Shown: one piece after another, positions 54,846 to 62,717 of the stretch
How positions within the stretch are numbered: the stretch's first letter is position 1
How the letters are laid out: each line of letters starts with the position of its first letter
NCBI RefSeq assembly: GCF_947496875.1
Contig: NZ_CANMEH010000005.1
Location: 62,001 to 126,000, forward strand
Length of the DNA stretch: 64,000 nucleotides
Direction: 5' to 3'
Source of the DNA: an uncultured Paracoccus sp.
GTDB taxonomy: Bacteria; Pseudomonadota; Alphaproteobacteria; Rhodobacterales; Rhodobacteraceae
Program-made: the position numbers and the translations under genes
Notes under the pieces: model-generated
Told to the model about the DNA's origin: nothing
Seen by the model: the letters and a program-made list of their open reading frames with translations, nothing else
Database searches by the model: none

Positions 54846-55555
54846 GCGGCGGAACGCCCCGGGGTGGCGCAGCGGCGCAGGAAGGTCTGGATCATGGCGT
54901 GCCCGTGTTCGGATCGGATGCTCTCGGGGTGGAACTGCACGCCCTCGATCGGCAGGTCGCGGTGCGCCAGCCCCATGATGCTGCCGTCGGCGGCGGTGGC
55001 GGTGACGCGCAGCCCGGCCGGCAGGCTGTCCGGGTCGACGGTCAGCGAGTGGTAGCGGGTCGCCCGCAGCGGCGAGGGCAGGCCGGCGAACAGCCCGGTG
55101 CCGTCGTGGTGGATGTCGTCGACCTTGCCGTGCACGATCCGGGCCGCGCGCACGACGCGGCCGCCGAACGCCTCGCCGATCGCCTGATGGCCGAGGCAGA
55201 CCCCCATCACCGGCACGCCCGCCTCGGCGGCGGCCCGGATCAGCGGCACGATGATCCCGGCCTGGGCCGGGTCGCACGGGCCCGGCGAGATCAGGAGCCC
55301 CGCGGCGCCGCGGGCCAGCGCCTCGTCCACGCTCAGCGCGTCGTTGCGCACCACCTCGACCCGGGCGCCCGCCTCGCCCAGGTAGTGAACGAGGTTCCAG
55401 GTGAAGCTGTCGTAATTGTCGATCATCAGGATCGGGACGGCGGCGGAAGAGGTCACCGGCCCCAGCACCGGTGGGGACGTCGGAGACGTCCCGGACGGGG
55501 CCGCGGGGACCGCGTGCGACGGCCGGGGCGACGGGGACGGGGCAGGCGCGTGCAT
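54842..55555 (-). CDS. trpG: Anthranilate synthase glutamine amidotransferase component
   Basis: Supplies ammonia from glutamine to TrpE. The core starts [15 protein letters not shown]; the catalytic Cys is in [11 protein letters not shown], and the His-Glu pair in GVQFHPES. From ATG 55555, which has GCGGAG 8 nt upstream, the protein has about 40 extra Pro/Ser/Ala-rich residues before the core; GTG 55456 would give a normal N-terminus. Separated from trpE, which lies 4.5 kb away on the other strand. Confidence 0.93.
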   Translation of the reverse strand: MHAPAPSPSPRPSHAVPAAPSGTSPTSPPVLGPVTSSAAVPILMIDNYDSFTWNLVHYLGEAGARVEVVRNDALSVDEALARGAAGLLISPGPCDPAQAGIIVPLIRAAAEAGVPVMGVCLGHQAIGEAFGGRVVRAARIVHGKVDDIHHDGTGLFAGLPSPLRATRYHSLTVDPDSLPAGLRVTATAADGSIMGLAHRDLPIEGVQFHPESIRSEHGHAMIQTFLRRCATPGRSAA

Positions 55556-55658
55556 GGGGGTGGCTCCGCAGGATCGGTGGGCTATAGATGGGCGAAAGCC
55601 CGACGGGGGGTCAACCCGCCGCGGGCCGGCATCGGCGACGGACCGGATCAGGGGCGGA

Positions 55659-56789
55659 ATGATGGCAGGCGGATTCTGGACCGGGCTGGTGCATGGAACG
55701 GTGCTGTGCGGCGCCGCGCTGGCCGCGCTGTCGCTGGCGGCGCCGGGACCGGAGGGTGAGGGGCCGGACGCGGCGGCATCCGTGGCCGCGCCTGCGGCAC
55801 CGGAGCCGGGGCCATCGGAGCCGTGGCCGCCGGAATCCGGGCCGGCGGAGTCGGTGACGCGCGCTGATGGCGGCGCCGGCAGGCCCGCCGAGAACCCCGA
55901 CATGGACTCCGACGCGGACCCCGACGTGGATCCCTTGCCCGAGGCGGCTTCTCCGGCACCCGCGTCGCCTGGACCCGACGACAGCGCCGCTGTGATCGCC
56001 GCGCCACCGGCCGATGGCGTGCCGGGTCCGGACCCGCAGGCCGCGGCCGCCGATATCCCATCTGCCGACGGCTCCTCTGAGGAGGCAGAGCCGGGGCCGG
56101 CGACCGGCACGCTGCCCGATCCGGTCGGATCGGAATTCGCCCGCGGCACCGATCAGCCGCCGGCCGCACCGCAGCCGCTGGACGCGACGGTGGCCGCGAC
56201 GGCCAGCCGCGCGCCGACGGTCCCGACCTCGGCCGAGGAACCGGCCCCCGCGGCCGCGCGCAGCCCGGGCGAGCGGCCCGGCGGGGTCGATGCGCCGCAG
56301 GCGCCCGCGGCCCCGGCGACGCTGTCGGGGGGACCGGCGCGGCCGGGGGCGGCGGACAGTCCGACGCTGTCCGTGGCCCGCCCGGATCTCGCCCGCGCGC
56401 CCGCGGCGGACCGCCTGCCGCGGCAGCAGACCGCCGGCGATGCCGGGGCGGCGGCCACCCCCGACAGCGCCGGGGCGCCGTCTGCGGACGCGGCCGATCC
56501 GGACGCCGCGGGAGACGAGCAGGTGCCGGTGACGACGGCCGAGCGCGGCGCAACCGCGCCCGAGGCGGCGGAGGACGAAGATCCGGCGCCGGACGATGCC
56601 GGGGATGCCGGGGATGCCGCGGAGACCGCCGCGCAGGACGGGGCCGGTGACGGCGCACGGACCGCCGACCGGCCGCAGGGGAGCGACGGCCCGACGATGG
56701 CGCCGCCCACCCCGACGCTCGCCGCGCCGGCGCTGGACTTGTCCACGCCGCCCGATCTTTCCGACCTTCGCGTGATGGACAGGAACTGA
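55659..56789 (+). CDS. Pro/Ala-rich protein with N-terminal membrane anchor, possibly a YibQ remnant
   Basis: Begins with a hydrophobic segment (FWTGLVHGTVLCGAALAALSL) and then about 340 residues of Pro, Ala, Asp, Gly and Glu with no predicted fold, ending DLSTPPDLSDLRVMDRN. The N-terminus resembles those of Rhodobacteraceae divergent polysaccharide deacetylases (YibQ), which have a similar anchor and disordered spacer before the enzyme domain; that domain is missing here. A yibQ gene lies between trpE and trpG in Rhodobacter sphaeroides as I recall. The aminotransferase gene begins 1 bp after the stop. Function unknown. Confidence 0.6.
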   Translation: MMAGGFWTGLVHGTVLCGAALAALSLAAPGPEGEGPDAAASVAAPAAPEPGPSEPWPPESGPAESVTRADGGAGRPAENPDMDSDADPDVDPLPEAASPAPASPGPDDSAAVIAAPPADGVPGPDPQAAAADIPSADGSSEEAEPGPATGTLPDPVGSEFARGTDQPPAAPQPLDATVAATASRAPTVPTSAEEPAPAAARSPGERPGGVDAPQAPAAPATLSGGPARPGAADSPTLSVARPDLARAPAADRLPRQQTAGDAGAAATPDSAGAPSADAADPDAAGDEQVPVTTAERGATAPEAAEDEDPAPDDAGDAGDAAETAAQDGAGDGARTADRPQGSDGPTMAPPTPTLAAPALDLSTPPDLSDLRVMDRN

Positions 56790-56790
56790 C

Positions 56791-57966
56791 ATGCTGCCGC
56801 TGAACCCCGCCCTTGCCGCCACCTTCCGCCCCCCGGTCATGGAGGCGCGGCGCTGGCTGGAGGGCGTCAGCTTTCCCGCCGAGCGGCCGCTGATCAATGT
56901 CAGCCAGGCGGCGCCGGTCGAGCCGCCGCCGGTGCCGCTGCGCCAGGCGGTGGCGGATGCGGCGCTGGAGCGGCCCGAGATGCATCTCTACGGCCCGGTG
57001 CTGGGCAGTCCGGAGCTGCGCGACGAGGTCGCGCGCCACTGGACGGCCGCGTATGGCGGCCACGTCACCGCCGGCAACGTTGCCATCACCCAGGGCTGCA
57101 ACCAGGCGTTCTGCGCGGCGATCGCGTCGCTGGCCGGGGCCGGGGACGAGGTGATCGTGCCGGTGCCGTGGTATTTCAATCACAAGATGTGGCTGGACAT
57201 GCAGGGCACGACGCTGGTGCCGCTGTCCTGCGGGCAGGGGATGATCCCCGACCCGGCGCAGGCGGCGGCGCTGATCACGCCGCGCACCCGGGCGATCGTG
57301 CTGGTCACCCCCAACAATCCCTCGGGCGCCGAATACCCGCCCGAGATCATGCGCGCCTTCTTCGACCTGGCCCGGGACCGCGGCCTTGCCCTGGTCGTGG
57401 ACGAGACCTATCGCGACTTCGATTCCCGCGGCCATGCCCCGCATGACTTGTTCGCCGACCCGGACTGGGACGACACGCTGATCCAGCTGTATTCCTTTTC
57501 CAAGGCCTATCGCCTGACCGGGCACCGGGTCGGGGCGCTGGTCGCCAGCCCCGCGCGGCTGGCCGAGATCGAGAAGTTCCTGGACACGGTGGCGATCTGC
57601 ACCGGGCAGTTGGGCCAGTTCGCCGCCTTGTGGGGGATGCAGAACCTCGGCGACTGGCTGGCCGCCGAACGGCTGGAGATCCTGCGCCGCCGCGACAGCA
57701 TGGCCGCGGCGGTGGCGGGGCTGGACGGGTGGCGCCTGAAGGGCTGCGGCGCCTATTTCGCCTGGGTCGAGCATCCGTTCGATCTGTCCTCGGCCGATCT
57801 GGCGCCGCGGCTGGTGGGCGAGGCCGGCGTGCTGCTGCTGCCCGGGACGATGTTCATGCCGCAGGCCGATCCGGCCGGGGCGCGGCATGTCCGGATCGCC
57901 TTTGCCAATGTGGACCGCGACGGCATCGCCACGCTGATGGACAGGCTGTCGGCCTGGCAGCCCTGA
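56791..57966 (+). CDS. Class I/II pyridoxal-phosphate aminotransferase
   Basis: Fold-type I aminotransferase of 391 residues. The PLP lysine is in LYSFSKAYRLTGHR, the Asn-Pro pair in VTPNNPSGAEY and the PLP-binding Asp in VVDETYRDF. A substrate cannot be named; aspartate-like or aromatic amino acids are common for this group. Adjacent to a trp unit, but no specific link is shown. Confidence 0.88.
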   Translation: MLPLNPALAATFRPPVMEARRWLEGVSFPAERPLINVSQAAPVEPPPVPLRQAVADAALERPEMHLYGPVLGSPELRDEVARHWTAAYGGHVTAGNVAITQGCNQAFCAAIASLAGAGDEVIVPVPWYFNHKMWLDMQGTTLVPLSCGQGMIPDPAQAAALITPRTRAIVLVTPNNPSGAEYPPEIMRAFFDLARDRGLALVVDETYRDFDSRGHAPHDLFADPDWDDTLIQLYSFSKAYRLTGHRVGALVASPARLAEIEKFLDTVAICTGQLGQFAALWGMQNLGDWLAAERLEILRRRDSMAAAVAGLDGWRLKGCGAYFAWVEHPFDLSSADLAPRLVGEAGVLLLPGTMFMPQADPAGARHVRIAFANVDRDGIATLMDRLSAWQP

Positions 57967-58109
57967 GCCGGCGGACCGGCCCGGGCGCCTGCCGGACCGG
58001 CGGCCCCGGCCGGGGTGGGTTGTCCGGCCCGCGGCCCCGCCCTAAAGAATGGCGCGGATGATGAGGGTCGCGGCGGATTGCGCAAGGCGGCCGGGAACGG
58101 GGACGACAC

Positions 58110-60077
58110 ATGACCAGCACGCGGACCAAGGGCAAGTCGACCATCGTGTGGCTGCTGATGGGCCTGCTGCTGCTGGGGCTGGGCGGCTTTGGCGTCACCA
58201 GCTTCTCGGGCAACTCGGCCAGCGACCTGGGGCGGGTCGGGTCCACCCCGGTCGAGGCGGACGACTATCTGCGCACCCTGCAGGCCGACATGCAGGCGTT
58301 CTCGGCCCAGACCGGGCAGCCGGTCACCGCCGAGATGGCCCGCCAGATCGGCCTGACCCAGTCCGTGCAGGCGCGGCTGTTCGCCGCCGCCGCGCTGGAG
58401 GACGAGGCGCGCCGGCTGGGCCTGTCGGTGGGCGACGAGGCGGTGGCGCGCGAGATCCGGGAGGCGCCGTCCTTCAAGGGGCTGACCGGTCAGTTCGATC
58501 CGGCCCGCTATCAGGAACTGCTGCGCAGCGAGGGGCTGACCCCGGCCGAGTTCGAGCATGACGTGCGGATGGACCAGGCCCGCCTGATCCTGCAGCAGGC
58601 GATCACCGGCGGGGTGACGGCGGCGCCCGCGATCAGCAAGGGGATCGCCGCCTGGATCCTGGAGACCCGCGACATCGACTGGCAGGAACTGACCGACGGC
58701 GATCTGCCCGAGCCGATCGCGCCCCCCGACGAGGCGACGCTGCAGGCGTGGCACGAGGCGAACGGCGACCGTTTCACCGCGCCCGAGACCAGGCAGATCA
58801 CCTATGCGTGGCTGACCCCGGACATGCTGGTGGACAGTGTCGAACTGGACGAACAGGCGCTGCGGGCGCTGTATGACCAGCAGATCGCCACCTACCAGCA
58901 GCCGGAGCGGCGCCTGGTCGATCGGCTGGTCTATCCGGACGAGGCGCAGGCGCGGGACGCCAAGGCCCGGCTGGATGCCGGCCAGGCGACGTTCGAGCAG
59001 CTCGCCGCCGAGCGCGGCCTGGAACTGGCCGACATCGATCTGGGCGAGGTCACCGAGCAGGAGCTGGGGGCGGCCGGCGCGCCGGTCTTTGCGCTGGACC
59101 AGCCGGCGGTCGTCGGGCCGGTGATGACCGATCTGGGCCCGGCGCTGTTCTCGATGAACGCGATCCTCGAGGCGGTGGACGTGCCGTTCGAGCAGGCCGC
59201 CGAGGAGCTGCGGGCCGAGGCGGCGCTGGACGCGGCGCGGCGCCAGATCGACGACCAGCTGTCGGGCTACGAGGACCTGCTGGCCGGCGGCGCCAGCCTG
59301 GAGGACATGGCCGAGGAAACCCCCATGCAGCTGGGCGAGATCGCCTGGTCCGCCGAGATGGACGAGACCCAGGACAGCATCGCCGCCTATCCGGCGTTCC
59401 GGGAGCGCGCCGCCGCCCTGACCGACAAGGATTTCCCCGAGCTGCACCAGCTGGACGACGGCGGCGTGTTCGCGCTGCGGCTGGACGGGGTGACGCCGCC
59501 CGCGGTGATCCCGTTCAACGAAGTGCGCGACGCGGTGCTGGCCGACTGGACGGCGGCTGAACGCCGCCGCCGCCTGCAGGCGGTGGCCGAGGAACGCAGG
59601 CTGATGCTGATGGCGCAGGACGAAGCGCCGGCGCCGCCCGCGGCCGACGCGGCGCCAGCGGCCGCCAGCGGGTCGCCGACCACGCCGCCCGCCGCGTCCG
59701 CACCCACGGCGACGGACGGGACCGGTGCTGCGCCCGGCGCGCGGCCACAACTGGTCAGCGCCACGGGCATCCTGCGCGACGGCGTGATCGAGGCCGCCGC
59801 CCCCGCGGTGGTGACCGCGGCGTTCGACATGGACGAACCCGGCGAGGCCGAGGTGGTCACCGCCGGCGACCGGGTGTTCCTGGTCCGGCTGGCGGACGTG
59901 CACGCGGCGGACCTGAACCGCGACGACGCGCAGCAGACCGTGTCCGCGGTGGCCGAGCGGGTGGCGGCGTCGCTGCAGGGCGACCTGTTCGAATACCACA
60001 CCCGCGCCGTGCAGGCGGAAAACGGGGTGGAGCTGAACGCGGCCGCGCTGGCGGCGGCGAACGCCCGCCTGCAGTGA
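58110..60077 (+). CDS. PpiD-like periplasmic folding chaperone / peptidyl-prolyl isomerase
   Basis: Inner-membrane-anchored chaperone: one helix near the N-terminus (IVWLLMGLLLLGLGGFGV), then a SurA_N-like helical domain (residues about 40-190), a parvulin-type region and a C-terminal helical part. Ala/Pro-rich insert around residues 508-545. Length is 655 residues, typical of PpiD. The TGA shares bases with the trpE ATG (TGATG), so the two are coupled. The parvulin active-site residues are weakly conserved, so catalysis is uncertain. Confidence 0.87.
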   Translation: MTSTRTKGKSTIVWLLMGLLLLGLGGFGVTSFSGNSASDLGRVGSTPVEADDYLRTLQADMQAFSAQTGQPVTAEMARQIGLTQSVQARLFAAAALEDEARRLGLSVGDEAVAREIREAPSFKGLTGQFDPARYQELLRSEGLTPAEFEHDVRMDQARLILQQAITGGVTAAPAISKGIAAWILETRDIDWQELTDGDLPEPIAPPDEATLQAWHEANGDRFTAPETRQITYAWLTPDMLVDSVELDEQALRALYDQQIATYQQPERRLVDRLVYPDEAQARDAKARLDAGQATFEQLAAERGLELADIDLGEVTEQELGAAGAPVFALDQPAVVGPVMTDLGPALFSMNAILEAVDVPFEQAAEELRAEAALDAARRQIDDQLSGYEDLLAGGASLEDMAEETPMQLGEIAWSAEMDETQDSIAAYPAFRERAAALTDKDFPELHQLDDGGVFALRLDGVTPPAVIPFNEVRDAVLADWTAAERRRRLQAVAEERRLMLMAQDEAPAPPAADAAPAAASGSPTTPPAASAPTATDGTGAAPGARPQLVSATGILRDGVIEAAAPAVVTAAFDMDEPGEAEVVTAGDRVFLVRLADVHAADLNRDDAQQTVSAVAERVAASLQGDLFEYHTRAVQAENGVELNAAALAAANARLQ

Positions 60078-61591
60078 TGGACCTGTCGCCCGATTTCGAC
60101 GCCTTTGCCGCCGGCTGGGCGCAGGGGCGCAACCAGCTGGTCACCGTCAGCCTGCCCGCCGATCTGGACACGCCGGTCAGCCTGATGCTGAAGCTGGCCG
60201 ACGCGCAGCCGCACAGCTTCGTCCTGGAAAGCGTGACCGGCGGCGAGGTGCGCGGCCGCTATTCCATCGTGGGCATGAAGCCCGACTTGGTCTGGGAATG
60301 CCGCGACGGGCAGGCCCGCATCAACCGGCGGGCCCGCTATGCCGATAGCTTCGACGCCGACGACCGGCCGGCGCTGGACAGCCTGCGCGCCCTGCTGGCC
60401 GAAAGCCGGATCGAGATGCCCGGGGGCATTCCGCCGGTGGCGGCGGGGCTGTTCGGTTATCTGGGCTATGACATGATCCGGCTGGTCGAGCACCTGCCGG
60501 ACGTGAACCCGGACCCGATCGGAACCCCCGATGCGATGCTGATGCGCCCGTCGGTGGTCGCGGTGCTGGACGGGGTCAAGGGCGAGGTGACCCTGTGCGC
60601 GCCGGCCTGGCACGATTCCGGGATGCCCGCCCGCGTCGCCTATGGGCAGGCGGCCGAACGGGTGATGGAGGCGCTGCGCAGCCTGGACCGGCTGCCGGCC
60701 GAACACCGGCCGCTTGGCCCGACCGCCACGGTGGGCGAGCCGCGGTCGAACATCGGCCACGATGCCTATCTGGCGGCGGTCGCGCGCGCCAAGGACTACA
60801 TCCGCGCGGGCGACATCTTCCAGGTGGTGCCGTCGCAACGCTGGGCGCTGGATTTTCCGCTGCCGCCCTTCGCGCTGTACCGGTCGCTGCGCCGCACCAA
60901 CCCGTCGCCCTTCATGTTCTTCCTGAACATGCAGAGCGACAGCGGCGGGTTCCAGATCGTGGGCGCCAGCCCCGAGATCCTGGTGCGTCTGCGCGACGGC
61001 GAGGTCACGATCCGGCCGATCGCCGGCACACGGCCGCGCGGCGCCACGCCCGATCAGGACCGCGCCAACGAGGCCGAGTTGCTGGCCGACGAAAAGGAGC
61101 TGGCCGAGCATCTGATGCTGCTGGACCTCGGCCGCAACGATGTGGCGCGGGTGTCGCGGATCGGCACCGTGCGCCCGACCGAGGAATTCGTCATCGAACG
61201 CTACAGCCACGTCATGCACATCGTGTCGAACGTGGTGGGCGAGCTGAACGTCGGCGAGGACGCGCTGTCGGCGCTGCTGTCGGGGCTGCCGGCGGGGACC
61301 GTCAGCGGCGCCCCCAAGGTGCGGGCGATGCAGATCATCGACGAGCTGGAACCCGAGAAGCGCGGGATTTATGGCGGCGCGGTCGGCTATTTCGCCGCAA
61401 ATGGCGAGATGGACATGTGCATCGCGCTGCGCACCGGGGTGATCAAGGATGGCACGCTGTACGTCCAGGCGGGCGGCGGTGTGGTCCATGACAGCGACCC
61501 GGAATCCGAGTTCCAGGAGACGCTGAACAAGTCGCGCGCCCTGATCCGCGCGGCCGAGGGGGCGGCGCGCTTTGTCCGCGGCGGCGGCTGA
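60077..61591 (+). CDS. trpE: Anthranilate synthase component I
   Basis: Chorismate-binding subunit that forms anthranilate. N-terminal feedback region with LESVTGGEVRGRYSIVG (the LLES-type tryptophan site), then TRPRGATPDQD, DLGRNDVARV and GTVSGAPKVRAM in the catalytic domain. Length is 504 residues. ATG 60077 overlaps the ppiD stop. No TrpG domain is fused. Confidence 0.96.
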   Translation: MDLSPDFDAFAAGWAQGRNQLVTVSLPADLDTPVSLMLKLADAQPHSFVLESVTGGEVRGRYSIVGMKPDLVWECRDGQARINRRARYADSFDADDRPALDSLRALLAESRIEMPGGIPPVAAGLFGYLGYDMIRLVEHLPDVNPDPIGTPDAMLMRPSVVAVLDGVKGEVTLCAPAWHDSGMPARVAYGQAAERVMEALRSLDRLPAEHRPLGPTATVGEPRSNIGHDAYLAAVARAKDYIRAGDIFQVVPSQRWALDFPLPPFALYRSLRRTNPSPFMFFLNMQSDSGGFQIVGASPEILVRLRDGEVTIRPIAGTRPRGATPDQDRANEAELLADEKELAEHLMLLDLGRNDVARVSRIGTVRPTEEFVIERYSHVMHIVSNVVGELNVGEDALSALLSGLPAGTVSGAPKVRAMQIIDELEPEKRGIYGGAVGYFAANGEMDMCIALRTGVIKDGTLYVQAGGGVVHDSDPESEFQETLNKSRALIRAAEGAARFVRGGG

Positions 61592-61688
61592 GATCAGCCT
61601 GACGCCGTGGGCCGTGCTGCGCCGCGGCGCTGCGCGGCGTCGGAACCCGGGTCGGTCGGCATCGGTTGTGTCCGGAAAGGAGACTGCG

Positions 61689-61862
61689 ATGACAGCGAAC
61701 CAGCCGCGTGACCCCAACAAGGTCCCCGCCGAGGGCGGCATCCTGAACGACGAGGGCGAAGGCGACGCCGTGCGCGAGGGGATCCCCGGGAACGGCACCC
61801 GCTCGACCGAGCCGCAGGGCCCGCAGGACATGACCGGCGGCGCGACCCCGCCGACCGCCTGA
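61689..61862 (+). CDS. Small hydrophilic protein, unknown
   Basis: Fifty-seven residues (MTANQPRDPNKVPAEGGILN...), acidic, rich in Gly, Pro and Glu, likely disordered. GAAAGGAG stands 7 nt before the ATG, an excellent ribosome site. It lies 97 bp after trpE and 29 bp before another tiny gene. I do not recognise it. Confidence 0.65.
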   Translation: MTANQPRDPNKVPAEGGILNDEGEGDAVREGIPGNGTRSTEPQGPQDMTGGATPPTA

Positions 61863-61891
61863 CCTTCACCCCCCACAGAAAGGAACAGCGC

Positions 61892-62077
61892 ATGGGCAAC
61901 CTTCCCTTCGAACGCACCCGCTACAGCCCGGTGCAGGACGTCACCCCCGAGGAGGCGGAGAAGAACAAGCAGAAGATGAACATCGAACAGGCGATCCAGG
62001 AACGCACCGACGAGAAGGCGCCGGACACCGGCCCGACCCCCACCTCGGGTCAGGGCGAGGGCGGCGGCGACGTCTGA
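61892..62077 (+). CDS. Small hydrophilic protein, unknown
   Basis: Sixty-one residues beginning MGNLPFERTRYSPVQDVTPE, with a charged helical middle (EEAEKNKQKMNIEQAIQERT) and a Gly-rich tail. AAAGGAA lies 7 nt before the ATG. It is followed by a strong terminator 22 bp on. With its neighbour it forms a two-gene unit behind trpE; function unknown. Confidence 0.65.
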   Translation: MGNLPFERTRYSPVQDVTPEEAEKNKQKMNIEQAIQERTDEKAPDTGPTPTSGQGEGGGDV

Positions 62078-62098
62078 TCTCCGGGACACTGGACAAAG

Positions 62099-62129
62099 CG
62101 GGCGGCAGCGAGACTGCCGCCCGTTTTTT
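62099..62129 (+). terminator. Rho-independent terminator after the small-protein pair
   Basis: Ten-base-pair stem (CGGGCGGCAG with CTGCCGCCCG), five-base loop, then TTTTTT. Strong terminator ending the trpE-side transcript. Confidence 0.9.
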
Positions 62130-62279
62130 CTGTCGCGGCACATGCGGTCCCGGTGAGGGGGTTGGGTGCGCGGCGAAACGTCCGGCAATCCGGCCGAGGG
62201 TAGGCGGTTGTTCCGGGAGGATTTCGCGTCCGCAGGACAGGTATCGCGGACGTAGGGACCCATAGCGGATGACGTCCTT

Positions 62280-62316
62280 ATATCTTCCGAGCTATGGCGG
62301 TTTGACGGAAAGATAT
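62280..62316. promoter_or_regulatory. AT-rich inverted repeat upstream of the DUF2849-cysI genes
   Basis: ATATCTTCCG (62280-62289) and CGGAAAGATAT (62306-62316) form an inverted repeat with one extra base in the second arm, 36 bp before the DUF2849 ATG. It stands out as AT-rich against the GC-rich background. Likely operator or promoter for sulfate assimilation; the regulator is unknown. Confidence 0.5.
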
Positions 62317-62351
62317 TCTAATCTTGGGGCACCAGTCGTCAGAGGTGACCC

Positions 62352-62717
62352 ATGTCGAAACCGTTCACGCCAACGCAGCAGAAACCGGCGGTGCTGACCG
62401 CCAATGCCCTGCGGGACGGCCGCTGCGTGTGGTGGACGCAGGACGGATGGTCCGCCGATCCGCGCGCCGCGACCTTGTTCGACGATCCCGCCTGCGCCGA
62501 GGCGGCGCTGCAGCAGGCCGAGGCGCAGGCCGACCTCGTGGTGGGCTCGTATCTGGTCGAGGCAAGGCGCGGCCCCGCGGGGGCCGAACCCGTGCATTTC
62601 CGCGAAGCCTTCCGGCAGCGCGGGCCGTCGGTCGAACCGGCCGCGCAGCAGATCGCGGCGCAGCTGTCCGTCGCCTCCCTCCAACCATCAGCCGCATCCA
62701 GGGGGCATCATGTTTGA
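62352..62717 (+). CDS. DUF2849 domain protein, first gene of the sulfite reductase unit
   Basis: Protein of 121 residues starting MSKPFTPTQQKPAVLTANAL, with the DUF2849 core GRCVWWTQDGWSADPRAATLF. DUF2849 genes usually precede cysI in alphaproteobacteria, as here, where its 3' end overlaps cysI by 8 bp. A role in assimilatory sulfite reduction is inferred from position only. Confidence 0.88.
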   Translation: MSKPFTPTQQKPAVLTANALRDGRCVWWTQDGWSADPRAATLFDDPACAEAALQQAEAQADLVVGSYLVEARRGPAGAEPVHFREAFRQRGPSVEPAAQQIAAQLSVASLQPSAASRGHHV

